Source: Leptolyngbya sp. SIO4C5
Lineage (GTDB): Bacteria; Cyanobacteriota; Cyanobacteriia; Phormidesmidales; Phormidesmidaceae
Reading direction: 5' to 3'
DNA length: 7,623 nt
Assembly (NCBI GenBank): GCA_010671965.1
Contig: JAAHIC010000196.1
Span: forward strand, 1-7,623
A program made the translations under genes and the position numbers. How positions within the stretch are numbered: position 1 is the first letter of the stretch; each line of letters starts with the position of its first letter. The notes under the pieces were generated by a model, which worked only from the letters and a program-made list of their open reading frames with translations, was not told the DNA's origin and ran no database searches. This document shows positions 1 to 6,267 of the stretch, one piece after another.

Positions 1-34
1 TTATCTAACCTCTCTAGCTGCTATAGAGCGGATT

Positions 35-913
35 ATGACTCAATCAATTGACGATATTACTCGGCAGGCCCGCCAAGGGAGTGTAGCCGCCATTATCCAG
101 ATTCTCAACGAGCGGCTAGCAGATGACGGCCTTCGGACCAGGGCGATGCTGGCCAATGGTGCCCTCCAGCTCCTCTGTGAAGCTCAAACTGAAGCCCAGC
201 TAGAACAAAGCTCAACTGTCGAGCGGATCCGGCAAATCCTAGAGTCCCTCAGCCCGCGCAATATCAGTAAGGTCAATATCAACGCTCGTATTGTCCGAGA
301 GCAGCAGCTTTTGTGGCTGGAAGAAATTAACCGCGACCCGGACAATCATCTGCTCTGGTCAGAGCTAATTACGCTCAAAAAGCCGCATCTGGTGCAGCGC
401 TGGCTCGAAGATCGGCAGGCTCCTAAGCCGCGATCGCCCCTGCCCCATACGCCTTCCTCCCGCAAAAGCGTTAAGCGCCTGTATTTTTGGCGCGGCTTGC
501 TGGGGGGAGCCAGTCTGTGCCTGTTCTTACTGCTATTGGGCTGGGTTACAAAGGACTGGCTGGGCGATCGCTTCGGCAGCGAGGTAGCTGAGGAAACGCC
601 GACAGTGGCAGTCGATGTTCCCGAAAATTTGCCAGAACCGACTATTGCAGCCGTTGCAGAACCCGCCCCGGATGACAGCGATCCGTTTGTGCAGGCGGTG
701 CGGTTAGCCGAAGCCGCTGCTCTAGACGGCCAGGAGGCTGAAACTGCTGCCGATTGGCTGGATTTGGCAAGTCGCTGGCAGCGGGCTTCTGATTTAATGG
801 CCCAAGTGGCTACCGATGACAGCCGCTACCCTACCGCGCGGGACCGGGTCAATGCCTATCGGCAAAACAGCGAAGCCGCCCTACAGCGGGTCGAGCAGCT
901 CCAAGCCGAATAA
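35..913 (+). CDS. Single-pass membrane protein of unknown function
   Basis: I do not recognise a named family. The 292-residue product has three parts. Residues 1-120 are mostly helical and soluble, with a dense run of aliphatic helices and a WLEEINRDPDNHLLW stretch at about 94-108. A basic, Pro/Ser-rich linker (about 129-150) precedes one strongly hydrophobic segment at about 152-173. After an acidic, Pro-rich linker (about 182-216), a small helical module runs from about 216 to 290, with Trp241, Trp248 and a DLMAQV motif. The basic residues just before the membrane segment suggest, by the positive-inside rule, a cytoplasmic N-terminal domain and a periplasmic or lumenal C-terminal module. 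From memory, similar C-terminal helical modules occur in other cyanobacterial membrane proteins, but I cannot name a function. The ATG at 35 is the first in-frame start visible, and no clear Shine-Dalgarno precedes it. The gene converges on the methyltransferase gene with 38 bp between stops. It is confidently coding; its role is unknown. Confidence 0.85.
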   Translation: MTQSIDDITRQARQGSVAAIIQILNERLADDGLRTRAMLANGALQLLCEAQTEAQLEQSSTVERIRQILESLSPRNISKVNINARIVREQQLLWLEEINRDPDNHLLWSELITLKKPHLVQRWLEDRQAPKPRSPLPHTPSSRKSVKRLYFWRGLLGGASLCLFLLLLGWVTKDWLGDRFGSEVAEETPTVAVDVPENLPEPTIAAVAEPAPDDSDPFVQAVRLAEAAALDGQEAETAADWLDLASRWQRASDLMAQVATDDSRYPTARDRVNAYRQNSEAALQRVEQLQAE

Positions 914-951
914 TTTTCGGTGGGGTATAACCCTGTCCTATCGGTATCCGT

Positions 952-1914
952 CTATCGCTGCGCCGGGTAGATGATTCGTCCTTGCTGAGACAAAAAGTCT
1001 GAGGCCACAGATCCTGCTGCACCCGATTCAGTATTCTGCAGCAGCAGCGTGAAAGCGCCAGCGCCTAACCCCCGCTGAGGCCAGAGGCGGTAGCAGGGCA
1101 GCGAGGTCAATTCAGACTGGTAGGCGGCTAGAGAGGGCACCGCAACAGGCTGAAACTGAGGAAATCGCTCCAGCAGCCATTCACCCACCCGCTCATTTTC
1201 CGCCGCCGCGTAGGTGCAGGTCATGTAGGCCAGATAGCCCTGGGGAGCAACGGTTTTGGCCGCTTCAGCTAGAATCCGCTTTTGCCGATTGGCGTTTTTG
1301 TTAATCGTTACCGGATGGAAGCAGCCCAGGGCTTTATCGCCCTTAGCCAGGAGAGACTGACCACTACAGGGAGCATCTACGAGGACTAAATCAGCCGCCT
1401 GTGGCATTTCCTGGGCCAATTTTGCCGGATCGAGGCTGAGAGCGATCGCCCCTACGGCTCCGCAGCGTTTGAGATTGGCAATCAGGATACGAACTCGCTT
1501 ATGAATCACCTCATTGCTGAGTAATTGCTGCGGCTGCAGAGCCACCCAGCTAAACAGGCTCTTGCCGCCAGGAGCAGCGCAGACATCTAGAACGGTGCGA
1601 ACTGGAGTTGCGATCGCCAACAGCACTGAAGCCGCAAAGACGGAAGAAAAATCGAGGCAGTAGAAAGCTCCTGCCTGATGCAGCGGGTGGCGACCGGGCT
1701 GAGACTCAGGCACGAGCCGATCTACAAACGGTGGCTGCCAGGTTAACGGCGTCAAAGCCTCAAACGGCGAGGACTGAGGCCGCGATCGCGCCCAGAGAAT
1801 GGCCGCTGGATAAGGCTGAGGCGCAGTCAGGGCCGCCATAAATTTACTTTGCTCCGCCGAATCGGCAAAGAGCTGACGGCTGAGCTTGCGCAGCAGTTTT
1901 GACGGCTCCGACAT
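952..1914 (-). CDS. RsmB/NOP-family SAM-dependent RNA (cytosine-5) methyltransferase
   Basis: A predicted cytoplasmic RNA m5C methyltransferase of the RsmB/RsmF/NSUN superfamily, 320 residues. Motifs are in family order: the SAM-binding motif I VLDVCAAPGGKS (108-119); SNE (133-135), with Glu135 placed to bind the ribose; motif IV LVDAPCSG (178-185) with Cys183; and motif VI MTCT (231-234) with Cys233. In this family the motif VI cysteine attacks C6 of the cytosine and the motif IV cysteine helps release the product, so both catalytic residues are present. A C-terminal RLWPQRGLGAGAF strand (276-288) is also typical. There is no N-terminal NusB-like domain as in true RsmB, and no room for a C-terminal PUA domain as in RsmF, so the rRNA or tRNA target cannot be assigned. 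The ATG lies 3 bp after the herA stop, so the two are probably co-transcribed and perhaps translationally coupled. The family call is secure; the substrate is open. Confidence 0.93.
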   Translation of the reverse strand: MSEPSKLLRKLSRQLFADSAEQSKFMAALTAPQPYPAAILWARSRPQSSPFEALTPLTWQPPFVDRLVPESQPGRHPLHQAGAFYCLDFSSVFAASVLLAIATPVRTVLDVCAAPGGKSLFSWVALQPQQLLSNEVIHKRVRILIANLKRCGAVGAIALSLDPAKLAQEMPQAADLVLVDAPCSGQSLLAKGDKALGCFHPVTINKNANRQKRILAEAAKTVAPQGYLAYMTCTYAAAENERVGEWLLERFPQFQPVAVPSLAAYQSELTSLPCYRLWPQRGLGAGAFTLLLQNTESGAAGSVASDFLSQQGRIIYPAQR

Positions 1915-1917
1915 ACC

Positions 1918-3597
1918 CTACTCGATGCTGATACCCTCGAAGGTTTCAGCGACCGGGCGGCGGGCAACGGGCGCTTTTTCAATCTGGCGCGATCGCTGTC
2001 GGTGCTTTTGAAAATGGCCCTGCCACGCCTGCGGCGCATTCAGAGTTTCGCCGCCGTGGGTAGTCAGCCGCTGTCGCACCTGACATAAAACGGGGGTATT
2101 GATGCAGGCACCTGAAATGATCACCTGTCCCTTGGTCAGAGCAGGCAGTTCCTGGAGCAGATCGCGTCCGGCAGCCTCCACTCCATACTTGAGGCTTTCC
2201 TGATCCACTGGATTGACAATCCGCATCAAAAACTGGCTCATACATTGGGACAGGACATCGGAATCTAGCTTGCCAGGGCGCTGGGTAATCAGCCCCACGC
2301 CCATACCGAACTTACGGCCCTCACTCAAAATGGTGCGCAGGATCTGCTTACAGCGAGACGGTTCATGGGCCGGAGCAAAGCGGTGGGCTTCTTCAATCAG
2401 AATAAACACCGGATAGGGCAGATAGTTCTCATCTTCGGCACTGAGCTGCTCTTTGGCCGTCCCCAGCCGGGCCTGATAGCACTGCCGCAGCACTGCCGCG
2501 CAGATGACCTGCTGCTCTTCCTGGCTAATTTCGCTCATCTGTAGCACCGTCACCTGCCCCGGTTCAAATAAATCTTTGGGCGCTAGGTGATCAACCCGGT
2601 GAAAATACTGCGATCGCGATAGCTTCTCTAGCTTCCACTCAATCGCCGGAGCCGAGGATCCCACCTTTTCGTTGCCTTCTTCATCCACGCTGCGATCGGC
2701 TTCGTAGACCGCAGAAATCAGATCCTGTACGTCCCAGCGGTACTGGCCACTGCGATGCTTGTGCAAAATACTAAAAGCTTTATTTAAGATCGACTGCTGG
2801 CGATCGCTCATATCGGGCAGCAGCGTTAGCACGTCGTAGTAGTCCAGTGACGACATGCGAATCCGAATGTCATCCGGCAGCAACACCTGAACTTCCGGGC
2901 TGTAGCCGTCATCTGTCTTGAAGCGATCGTGGCCGCGCATATCTGCTAGGGTGCCGTACTCCCCGTGCGGGTCAAAAATCAGTACCGCTGCCCGGTTATA
3001 GGGACGCAGCAGCTCCTCAATTAGCACGCCAGCGGTGTAGGACTTGCCCGAACCTGTACCCGCCAGAATCGCCATGTGGGTGCTGACCAGCTCTTTAACG
3101 TCCAAAGCCACCGGCACCGCATCCCCCGGACGCAGCAGCAGCGAACCGACATGGGCCGCTCCGACTTCTCCCGGCTGGCGCTTGTTAATTACCTGGCGCA
3201 GGGCAGCGTCATCACAGAGATAGACCTTTGCCCCTGGATCAGGCGTGATGCGGGGATTGATAAAGCCTAAAGCCCGGTGAAAGTAGCCAATCACATCCAC
3301 CGTAATTTCGTAAATTTCAGGGTTGGGATAGGCAAAGCCCACCAGCGCGGCAATGGTCTCTGGGCTAATTTCGGTATCGGCAAAGATGCGATCAGGCAGG
3401 TGATCGATCAGACGGCGGGCTGAGATTTTGCCCAAAATGTGTAATGACTCCTCGGTCGCGGCCTCAGCCTGGTAGTAAACAAACTCGCCAATCTTGACCT
3501 GACGGTTATTGGCAGTGATAAAAACATACTGATTGCTATTGTCACCGGGGCCTTTCACAGTGCCAATTACAGGGGCGGTGGTGGATAGATCAGCCAT
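1918..3597 (-). CDS. HerA-like hexameric DNA translocase / helicase ATPase (DUF87, HAS-barrel)
   Basis: A 559-residue ATPase of the HerA branch of the FtsK/HerA superfamily; members form hexameric rings that move along double-stranded DNA. An N-terminal HAS-barrel-like region (about 8-60, beginning VIGTVKG) and a linker precede the RecA-like core. Visible motifs are Walker A GTGSGKS (180-186), DPHGEY (209-214), Walker B with the catalytic glutamates FILIEEAH (398-405), and the conserved block from SEGRKFG (425-431) through ITQRP (437-441) to LSQC (449-452). Length and motif order fit full-length HerA. Archaeal HerA works with the NurA nuclease in DNA-end resection, and some bacterial HerA proteins pair with SIR2 or nuclease partners in phage defence. 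Neither partner type is present here. The only close partner is the RNA methyltransferase gene 3 bp downstream. The ATG at 3597 gives the expected HAS-barrel start; no good Shine-Dalgarno is seen. Bacterial function is inferred, probably DNA processing or repair. Confidence 0.92.
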   Translation of the reverse strand: MADLSTTAPVIGTVKGPGDNSNQYVFITANNRQVKIGEFVYYQAEAATEESLHILGKISARRLIDHLPDRIFADTEISPETIAALVGFAYPNPEIYEITVDVIGYFHRALGFINPRITPDPGAKVYLCDDAALRQVINKRQPGEVGAAHVGSLLLRPGDAVPVALDVKELVSTHMAILAGTGSGKSYTAGVLIEELLRPYNRAAVLIFDPHGEYGTLADMRGHDRFKTDDGYSPEVQVLLPDDIRIRMSSLDYYDVLTLLPDMSDRQQSILNKAFSILHKHRSGQYRWDVQDLISAVYEADRSVDEEGNEKVGSSAPAIEWKLEKLSRSQYFHRVDHLAPKDLFEPGQVTVLQMSEISQEEQQVICAAVLRQCYQARLGTAKEQLSAEDENYLPYPVFILIEEAHRFAPAHEPSRCKQILRTILSEGRKFGMGVGLITQRPGKLDSDVLSQCMSQFLMRIVNPVDQESLKYGVEAAGRDLLQELPALTKGQVIISGACINTPVLCQVRQRLTTHGGETLNAPQAWQGHFQKHRQRSRQIEKAPVARRPVAETFEGISIE

Positions 3598-3618
3598 AAC
3601 TTTTACTTGGGTTCTACC

Positions 3619-3632
3619 CTCAGGCGTCTGAG
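3619..3632. repeat. Short inverted repeat in the herA leader region
   Basis: CTCAG (3619-3623) and CTGAG (3628-3632) are perfect complements around a 4-base GCGT centre. The site lies 21-35 bases upstream of the herA start codon, so it would form a small hairpin in a herA leader RNA. The stem is only 5 bp, so chance is quite possible. Confidence 0.3.
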
Positions 3633-3644
3633 CGTCATCAAAAA

Positions 3645-3656
3645 TCTAAATTTAGA
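3645..3656. repeat. 12-bp AT-rich perfect palindrome upstream of herA
   Basis: TCTAAATTTAGA is a perfect 12-bp palindrome with no spacer, about 48-59 bases upstream of the herA start. On the minus strand it contains -10-like hexamers (TAAATT, TAGATT), but I could not pair either with a -35 at proper spacing. It may be an operator or part of the herA promoter; this is inference. Confidence 0.35.
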
Positions 3657-3788
3657 CTGTGATGGTTATCCTAGCTGAGATCAGCAGCGATCGCTGCAAG
3701 AAAGGACTCAGCAACCTTGCCAATCTAGATCTGATTACTCTGCCGCTAAAGCGGGCACGCTACGCCCAGAACGATATTCATGTTTTTC

Positions 3789-3803
3789 AGCGCGGTTCGC
3801 GCT
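3789..3803. repeat. GC-rich perfect hairpin in the herA/SRPBCC intergenic region
   Basis: AGCGCG (3789-3794) and CGCGCT (3798-3803) are perfect complements around GTT. The next dyad (3805-3823) begins one base later, so the two stand in tandem. There is no T-run on either strand, so it is not a classic terminator. It lies outside the expected SRPBCC transcript if the promoter called at 3828-3855 is right. Confidence 0.45.
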
Positions 3804-3804
3804 A

Positions 3805-3823
3805 AGATGTCTAGCTGACATCT
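3805..3823. promoter_or_regulatory. 19-bp perfect dyad, candidate operator for the SRPBCC gene
   Basis: The sequence AGATGTCTAGCTGACATCT has perfect 7-bp arms around a TAGCT centre. It ends 4 bp before the candidate -35 hexamer of the downstream gene, so its centre lies near -48 relative to the predicted transcription start. That is a usual place for an activator dimer; a repressor is also possible. It does not match NtcA (GTA-N8-TAC), the CRP-type TGTGA-N6-TCACA site or the HLR1 direct repeat as I know them. The binding protein is unknown. Confidence 0.5.
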
Positions 3824-3827
3824 GGAT

Positions 3828-3855
3828 TTGGATCATTCTGCTGGGTATGTATACT
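3828..3855 (+). promoter_or_regulatory. Candidate sigma-70-type promoter for the SRPBCC gene
   Basis: A -10 hexamer TATACT (3850-3855, five of six consensus bases) follows a weak -35 TTGGAT (3828-3833, three of six) with 16 bp between them. Transcription would start near 3862, giving a leader of about 18 bases that begins at the AGGAG ribosome-binding motif (3863-3867), 12 bases before the ATG. The weak -35 fits dependence on an activator at the adjacent dyad, but this is inference. Confidence 0.5.
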
Positions 3856-3879
3856 TATACAGAGGAGAACGGCTGAGGG

Positions 3880-4449
3880 ATGACCGTGACACAGCAACCA
3901 GATCAGCCCGCTAAAGACTTATTGCCGGCATCAAACGCGATCGCCGCCTTGGAAGATGCCGACAGCATAGACATCTTCACTGAGAAACTGCAGGGTCGGC
4001 AGCGGCGCATTTGCGCCAAAATTTGTATTCCCCAGTCTTTAGAACAGGTCTGGCAAGTCCTGACCGACTACGAGCACCTGGCAGACTTCATCCCTAATCT
4101 TTCCAAGAGCGTACGGCTGGCGGCTCCGGCTGGCAAAATTTTGCTAGAGCAAATTGGCACTCAGTGCTTCCTCAACATCCAGTTTTGCGCCAGAGTCGTT
4201 CTTGCTATGGAAGAACACTATCCCAATGAGCTGGGCTTTTCTATGGTGGAAGGCGACTTCAAAACATTTTGTGGCCGCTGGCGGCTGCTGCCGACCGCAG
4301 AAGGCGATACAGCCAGCACCTATCTGTGCTACGAGGTGACGGTACAGCCGCCGCTCGCCATGCCAGTAGGGCTGATTGAAAAGCACATGCGGCAAAATTT
4401 GATTCAAAATTTAACGGCGATTCGCCAGCAAGTCATGGCTACGGCCTAG
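3880..4449 (+). CDS. SRPBCC / polyketide-cyclase-like (START-fold) protein
   Basis: A 189-residue soluble protein of the SRPBCC (Bet v1/START-like, polyketide cyclase/dehydrase, Coq10-like) superfamily. The first 38 or so residues are probably disordered. The fold then runs from about 40 to 185, opening with the strand RRICAKICI (42-50) and the hallmark helix-turn segment VWQVLTDYEHLADFIPN (57-73). A central strand block carries MVEGDFKTFCGRWRLLP (122-138), and a C-terminal amphipathic helix (about 163-186) would close the hydrophobic cavity. Members bind or carry hydrophobic small molecules such as lipids, quinones or isoprenoids; the ligand cannot be read from sequence. There is no signal peptide or membrane segment. 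It is divergent from herA and convergent with glnB, so it is probably monocistronic. An AGGAG motif 12 bases upstream supports the ATG at 3880. The superfamily call is firm; the specific role is not. Confidence 0.88.
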   Translation: MTVTQQPDQPAKDLLPASNAIAALEDADSIDIFTEKLQGRQRRICAKICIPQSLEQVWQVLTDYEHLADFIPNLSKSVRLAAPAGKILLEQIGTQCFLNIQFCARVVLAMEEHYPNELGFSMVEGDFKTFCGRWRLLPTAEGDTASTYLCYEVTVQPPLAMPVGLIEKHMRQNLIQNLTAIRQQVMATA

Positions 4450-4485
4450 AGGCGCGATCGCATTTTGCCAAAGTTCACTGTAGTC

Positions 4486-4517
4486 AGAGGGAGGGCAGCA
4501 GCAACCGCCCTCCCTCT
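4486..4517. terminator. Strong hairpin between convergent SRPBCC and glnB genes
   Basis: AGAGGGAGGGC (4486-4496) and its exact complement GCCCTCCCTCT (4507-4517) form a perfect 11-bp, GC-rich stem with a 10-base loop. It sits between two convergent stop codons (4449 and 4527), where a bidirectional terminator is expected. Neither strand has a clear T-run after the stem, so it is not a textbook intrinsic terminator. Cyanobacterial terminators often lack that run. Confidence 0.75.
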
Positions 4518-4526
4518 AGGTCGTGT

Positions 4527-4913
<387 letters not shown>

Positions 4914-4916
4914 TTA

Positions 4917-4959
4917 TGTGTAGCGAGGCAGACAAGGTAAAAACAGTATCTTCTGATAC
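4917..4959 (-). promoter_or_regulatory. NtcA-type activator box and candidate -10 for glnB
   Basis: GTA (4946-4948), eight bases, then TAC (4957-4959) is a perfect match to the NtcA consensus GTA-N8-TAC. Here it sits in a longer dyad, GTATC-TTCT-GATAC. NtcA is the global nitrogen activator of cyanobacteria and usually binds about 22-23 bp upstream of the -10. Reading toward glnB, a weak -10-like TACACA (plus-strand 4917-4922) lies exactly 23 bp downstream of the box. The box is firm; the -10 is tentative. Transcription would start about 45 bases before the glnB ATG. Confidence 0.8.
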
Positions 4960-5037
4960 GATTTTGCCGCGACTCGATTTCTTCATTGTGACACCTGGCT
5001 CAGGCTGTGCCGAGTTCAACCGCTACACAAGCGAGGT

Positions 5038-5661
5038 TTAGCGCTGGTTGAGCAGCGGTTTCATAATTAAAAAACCTGCTCCAAAAGCTGTGGTGACGAT
5101 AAAAATAATGGAAACGGCTAGCCACAAACCACTGAGTTCTCGGGGAGAACTCTCCAGATTTCCAGGAGCCGCTGGCCGGGACGGCTGTTCTGTGTAAAGT
5201 TTTTCCAGAGCGGCCTGTTTAAGCGGCTGCAGCGCTGATGAGAGAGGCTTAGCTGGAGGCCGTTCCTTAGGAGCCTTTTGAGGCGCTTTCTGGGGCATTT
5301 CTGAGGATTTAGACACTGTCCCCTGAGGTTCTGACGGCGGTGCCCCTGAGGCGGGCAGAGGGGCATTAGGGGCCATCTCTGGCATTGGAGAGGAGGTCTG
5401 AGGTGAGACTCCGGCAAACTGCCCCAACTGCAGCGTCGCTTGCACAAAGTGCTGTACTTCTTGCTGTAGCTGCTGATTTTGTCTGACTAGCTGCTCATTT
5501 CGAGTCCGCAGAGTATCAATCATAGCCTTGGTCGCCTGTAGCTCCGTAGCCAGCTCTCTGTAAACCGAGATAGGCACCGAGGGAGTGTGCCCAGCCGCAT
5601 GGGCAGGTTCTAAACGAGCGGATGATTGAGAAGACGGATCAGAATAGAGGGGTGGATTCAT
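5038..5661 (-). CDS. Coiled-coil, proline-rich protein with a C-terminal membrane anchor; function unknown
   Basis: A 207-residue protein I cannot assign to a named family. A short polar N-terminus leads into a conserved-looking VPISVYRELATELQ segment (29-42) that starts a Gln/Leu-rich coiled coil to about residue 80. A low-complexity Pro/Ser/Ala region follows (about 85-140), with a QKAPQKAPK repeat near 124-132. A short amphipathic stretch comes next, then a single hydrophobic segment (about 179-200) and a seven-residue tail. The layout suggests oligomerisation through the coiled coil and anchoring by the C-terminus; charges flanking the membrane segment do not settle topology. The middle is low complexity and so likely fast-evolving. 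The gene lies upstream of glnB on the same strand, but 172 bp and an NtcA-type promoter separate them, and it has its own promoter at 5734-5762. No Shine-Dalgarno precedes the ATG at 5661. A cell-envelope or scaffold role is only a guess. Confidence 0.82.
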   Translation of the reverse strand: MNPPLYSDPSSQSSARLEPAHAAGHTPSVPISVYRELATELQATKAMIDTLRTRNEQLVRQNQQLQQEVQHFVQATLQLGQFAGVSPQTSSPMPEMAPNAPLPASGAPPSEPQGTVSKSSEMPQKAPQKAPKERPPAKPLSSALQPLKQAALEKLYTEQPSRPAAPGNLESSPRELSGLWLAVSIIFIVTTAFGAGFLIMKPLLNQR

Positions 5662-5733
5662 ATTGGTGAGTAGGTAGCGTTGGAAAACTAGAGGCAGTTA
5701 AAGGCGTTTCCCAGATTCCATCAGGTAGTTCAA

Positions 5734-5762
5734 ATTAGAACAACCCCGGAACGATTCGTCAA
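5734..5762 (-). promoter_or_regulatory. Near-consensus sigma-70 promoter for the coiled-coil membrane-anchored gene
   Basis: Reading the minus strand, the -35 TTGACG (plus-strand 5757-5762, five of six) and -10 TCTAAT (5734-5739, five of six) are separated by exactly 17 bp. Transcription would start near 5727 and give a leader of about 65 bases before the ATG at 5661. It is the best promoter match in the window and suggests constitutive expression. Confidence 0.7.
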
Positions 5763-5835
5763 GAAGAAACACAAATCTGTAAAGATATGAAGGATAGTGC
5801 TTTTTAGCTGTATTTCTTATTCCAGTCGCAATTTC

Positions 5836-6264
5836 ATGACGCATCCTTCCACTGAACACCCTTTAGCGCCCACAGAATCGAGTTCTGCTTCAGAGGCGAA
5901 ATATGGTGAGCGCGAGATTCAGGTCGGGAAGCTGATTACTTTCCCGAATCCTCGCGTTGGTCGCCGCTATCATATCAACATTACGCTGCCAGAATTTACC
6001 TGCAAGTGTCCTTTTTCTGGATATCCGGATTTTGCCACTATCTATGTAACGTACGTCCCCGACCAGCGCGTGGTTGAACTGAAGGCGCTGAAGCTCTACA
6101 TCAATAGCTACCGCGATCGCTATATTTCTCACGAAGAATCCGCCAACCAGATCTTAGATGACCTGATTGCCGCCTGCGACCCGCTAGAAGTCACGGTTAA
6201 GGCAGACTTTACGCCCCGAGGCAATGTTCACACCGTAATCGAAGCTACCCATGCTAAGGGCTGA
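5836..6264 (+). CDS. queF: NADPH-dependent 7-cyano-7-deazaguanine (preQ0) reductase
   Basis: QueF reduces the nitrile of preQ0 to the aminomethyl group of preQ1, a cytoplasmic step in making queuosine for the wobble base of certain tRNAs. From the ATG at 5836 the product is 142 residues, as expected for the short, single-domain (Bacillus-type) QueF. The nucleophile is Cys58 in CPFSGYPDFATIY (58-70). Asp65, His99 and Glu100 keep the same spacing as the catalytic and binding residues Cys55, Asp62, His96 and Glu97 of the B. subtilis enzyme. The QueF motif ELKALKLY (81-88) is intact. A GTG at 5797 would add 13 residues (MLFSCISYSSRNF), but they look unlike the family and its AAGGA motif is too close, so I prefer 5836, despite no clear Shine-Dalgarno there. 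No other queuosine gene is nearby and I see no preQ1 riboswitch upstream. Its stop lies 3 bp from that of the convergent epimerase gene. Confidence 0.96.
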   Translation: MTHPSTEHPLAPTESSSASEAKYGEREIQVGKLITFPNPRVGRRYHINITLPEFTCKCPFSGYPDFATIYVTYVPDQRVVELKALKLYINSYRDRYISHEESANQILDDLIAACDPLEVTVKADFTPRGNVHTVIEATHAKG

Positions 6265-6267
6265 AGT

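Noticed and set aside
22..27. TATAGA as a -10 hexamer for the first gene
   Set aside because: It would imply an almost leaderless transcript, and the -35 region lies outside the window, so it cannot be tested here.
922..950. Small hairpins (GGGT-ATA-ACCC at 923-933 and CGG-TAT-CCG at 942-950) as terminators between convergent genes
   Set aside because: Stems are only 3-4 bp with no T-run; too weak to call.
1608..1841. Open frame on the plus strand within the methyltransferase gene
   Set aside because: It lies opposite well-conserved methyltransferase sequence, is rich in Arg/Ala as expected of an antisense shadow, and has no recognisable motif.
1918..3597. HerA as part of an anti-phage defence system such as SIR2-HerA
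   Set aside because: No SIR2, DUF4297 or nuclease gene is adjacent, the neighbours are housekeeping genes, and HIP1 sites run through the gene as in native DNA.
3743..3754. CCGCT-AA-AGCGG dyad as a hairpin
   Set aside because: A two-base loop cannot form a stable RNA hairpin; kept only as part of the dyad-density observation.
4144..4407. Minus-strand frame opposite the SRPBCC gene
   Set aside because: The plus-strand frame matches the SRPBCC fold throughout; the opposite frame has no motif and no ribosome-binding site.
4999..5013. Imperfect inverted repeat as a terminator for the coiled-coil gene
   Set aside because: The arms have a mismatch and only one base between them, so no stable stem would form.
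5118..5447. Second minus-strand frame of 109 residues inside the coiled-coil gene
   Set aside because: It overlaps the low-complexity Pro-rich region of the longer gene in another frame; its Cys/Arg/Leu-rich product is typical of a shadow frame.
5663..5835. A preQ1 riboswitch upstream of queF
   Set aside because: I could not find the compact hairpin plus A-rich tail and pseudoknot partner of known preQ1 aptamers in the region before queF.
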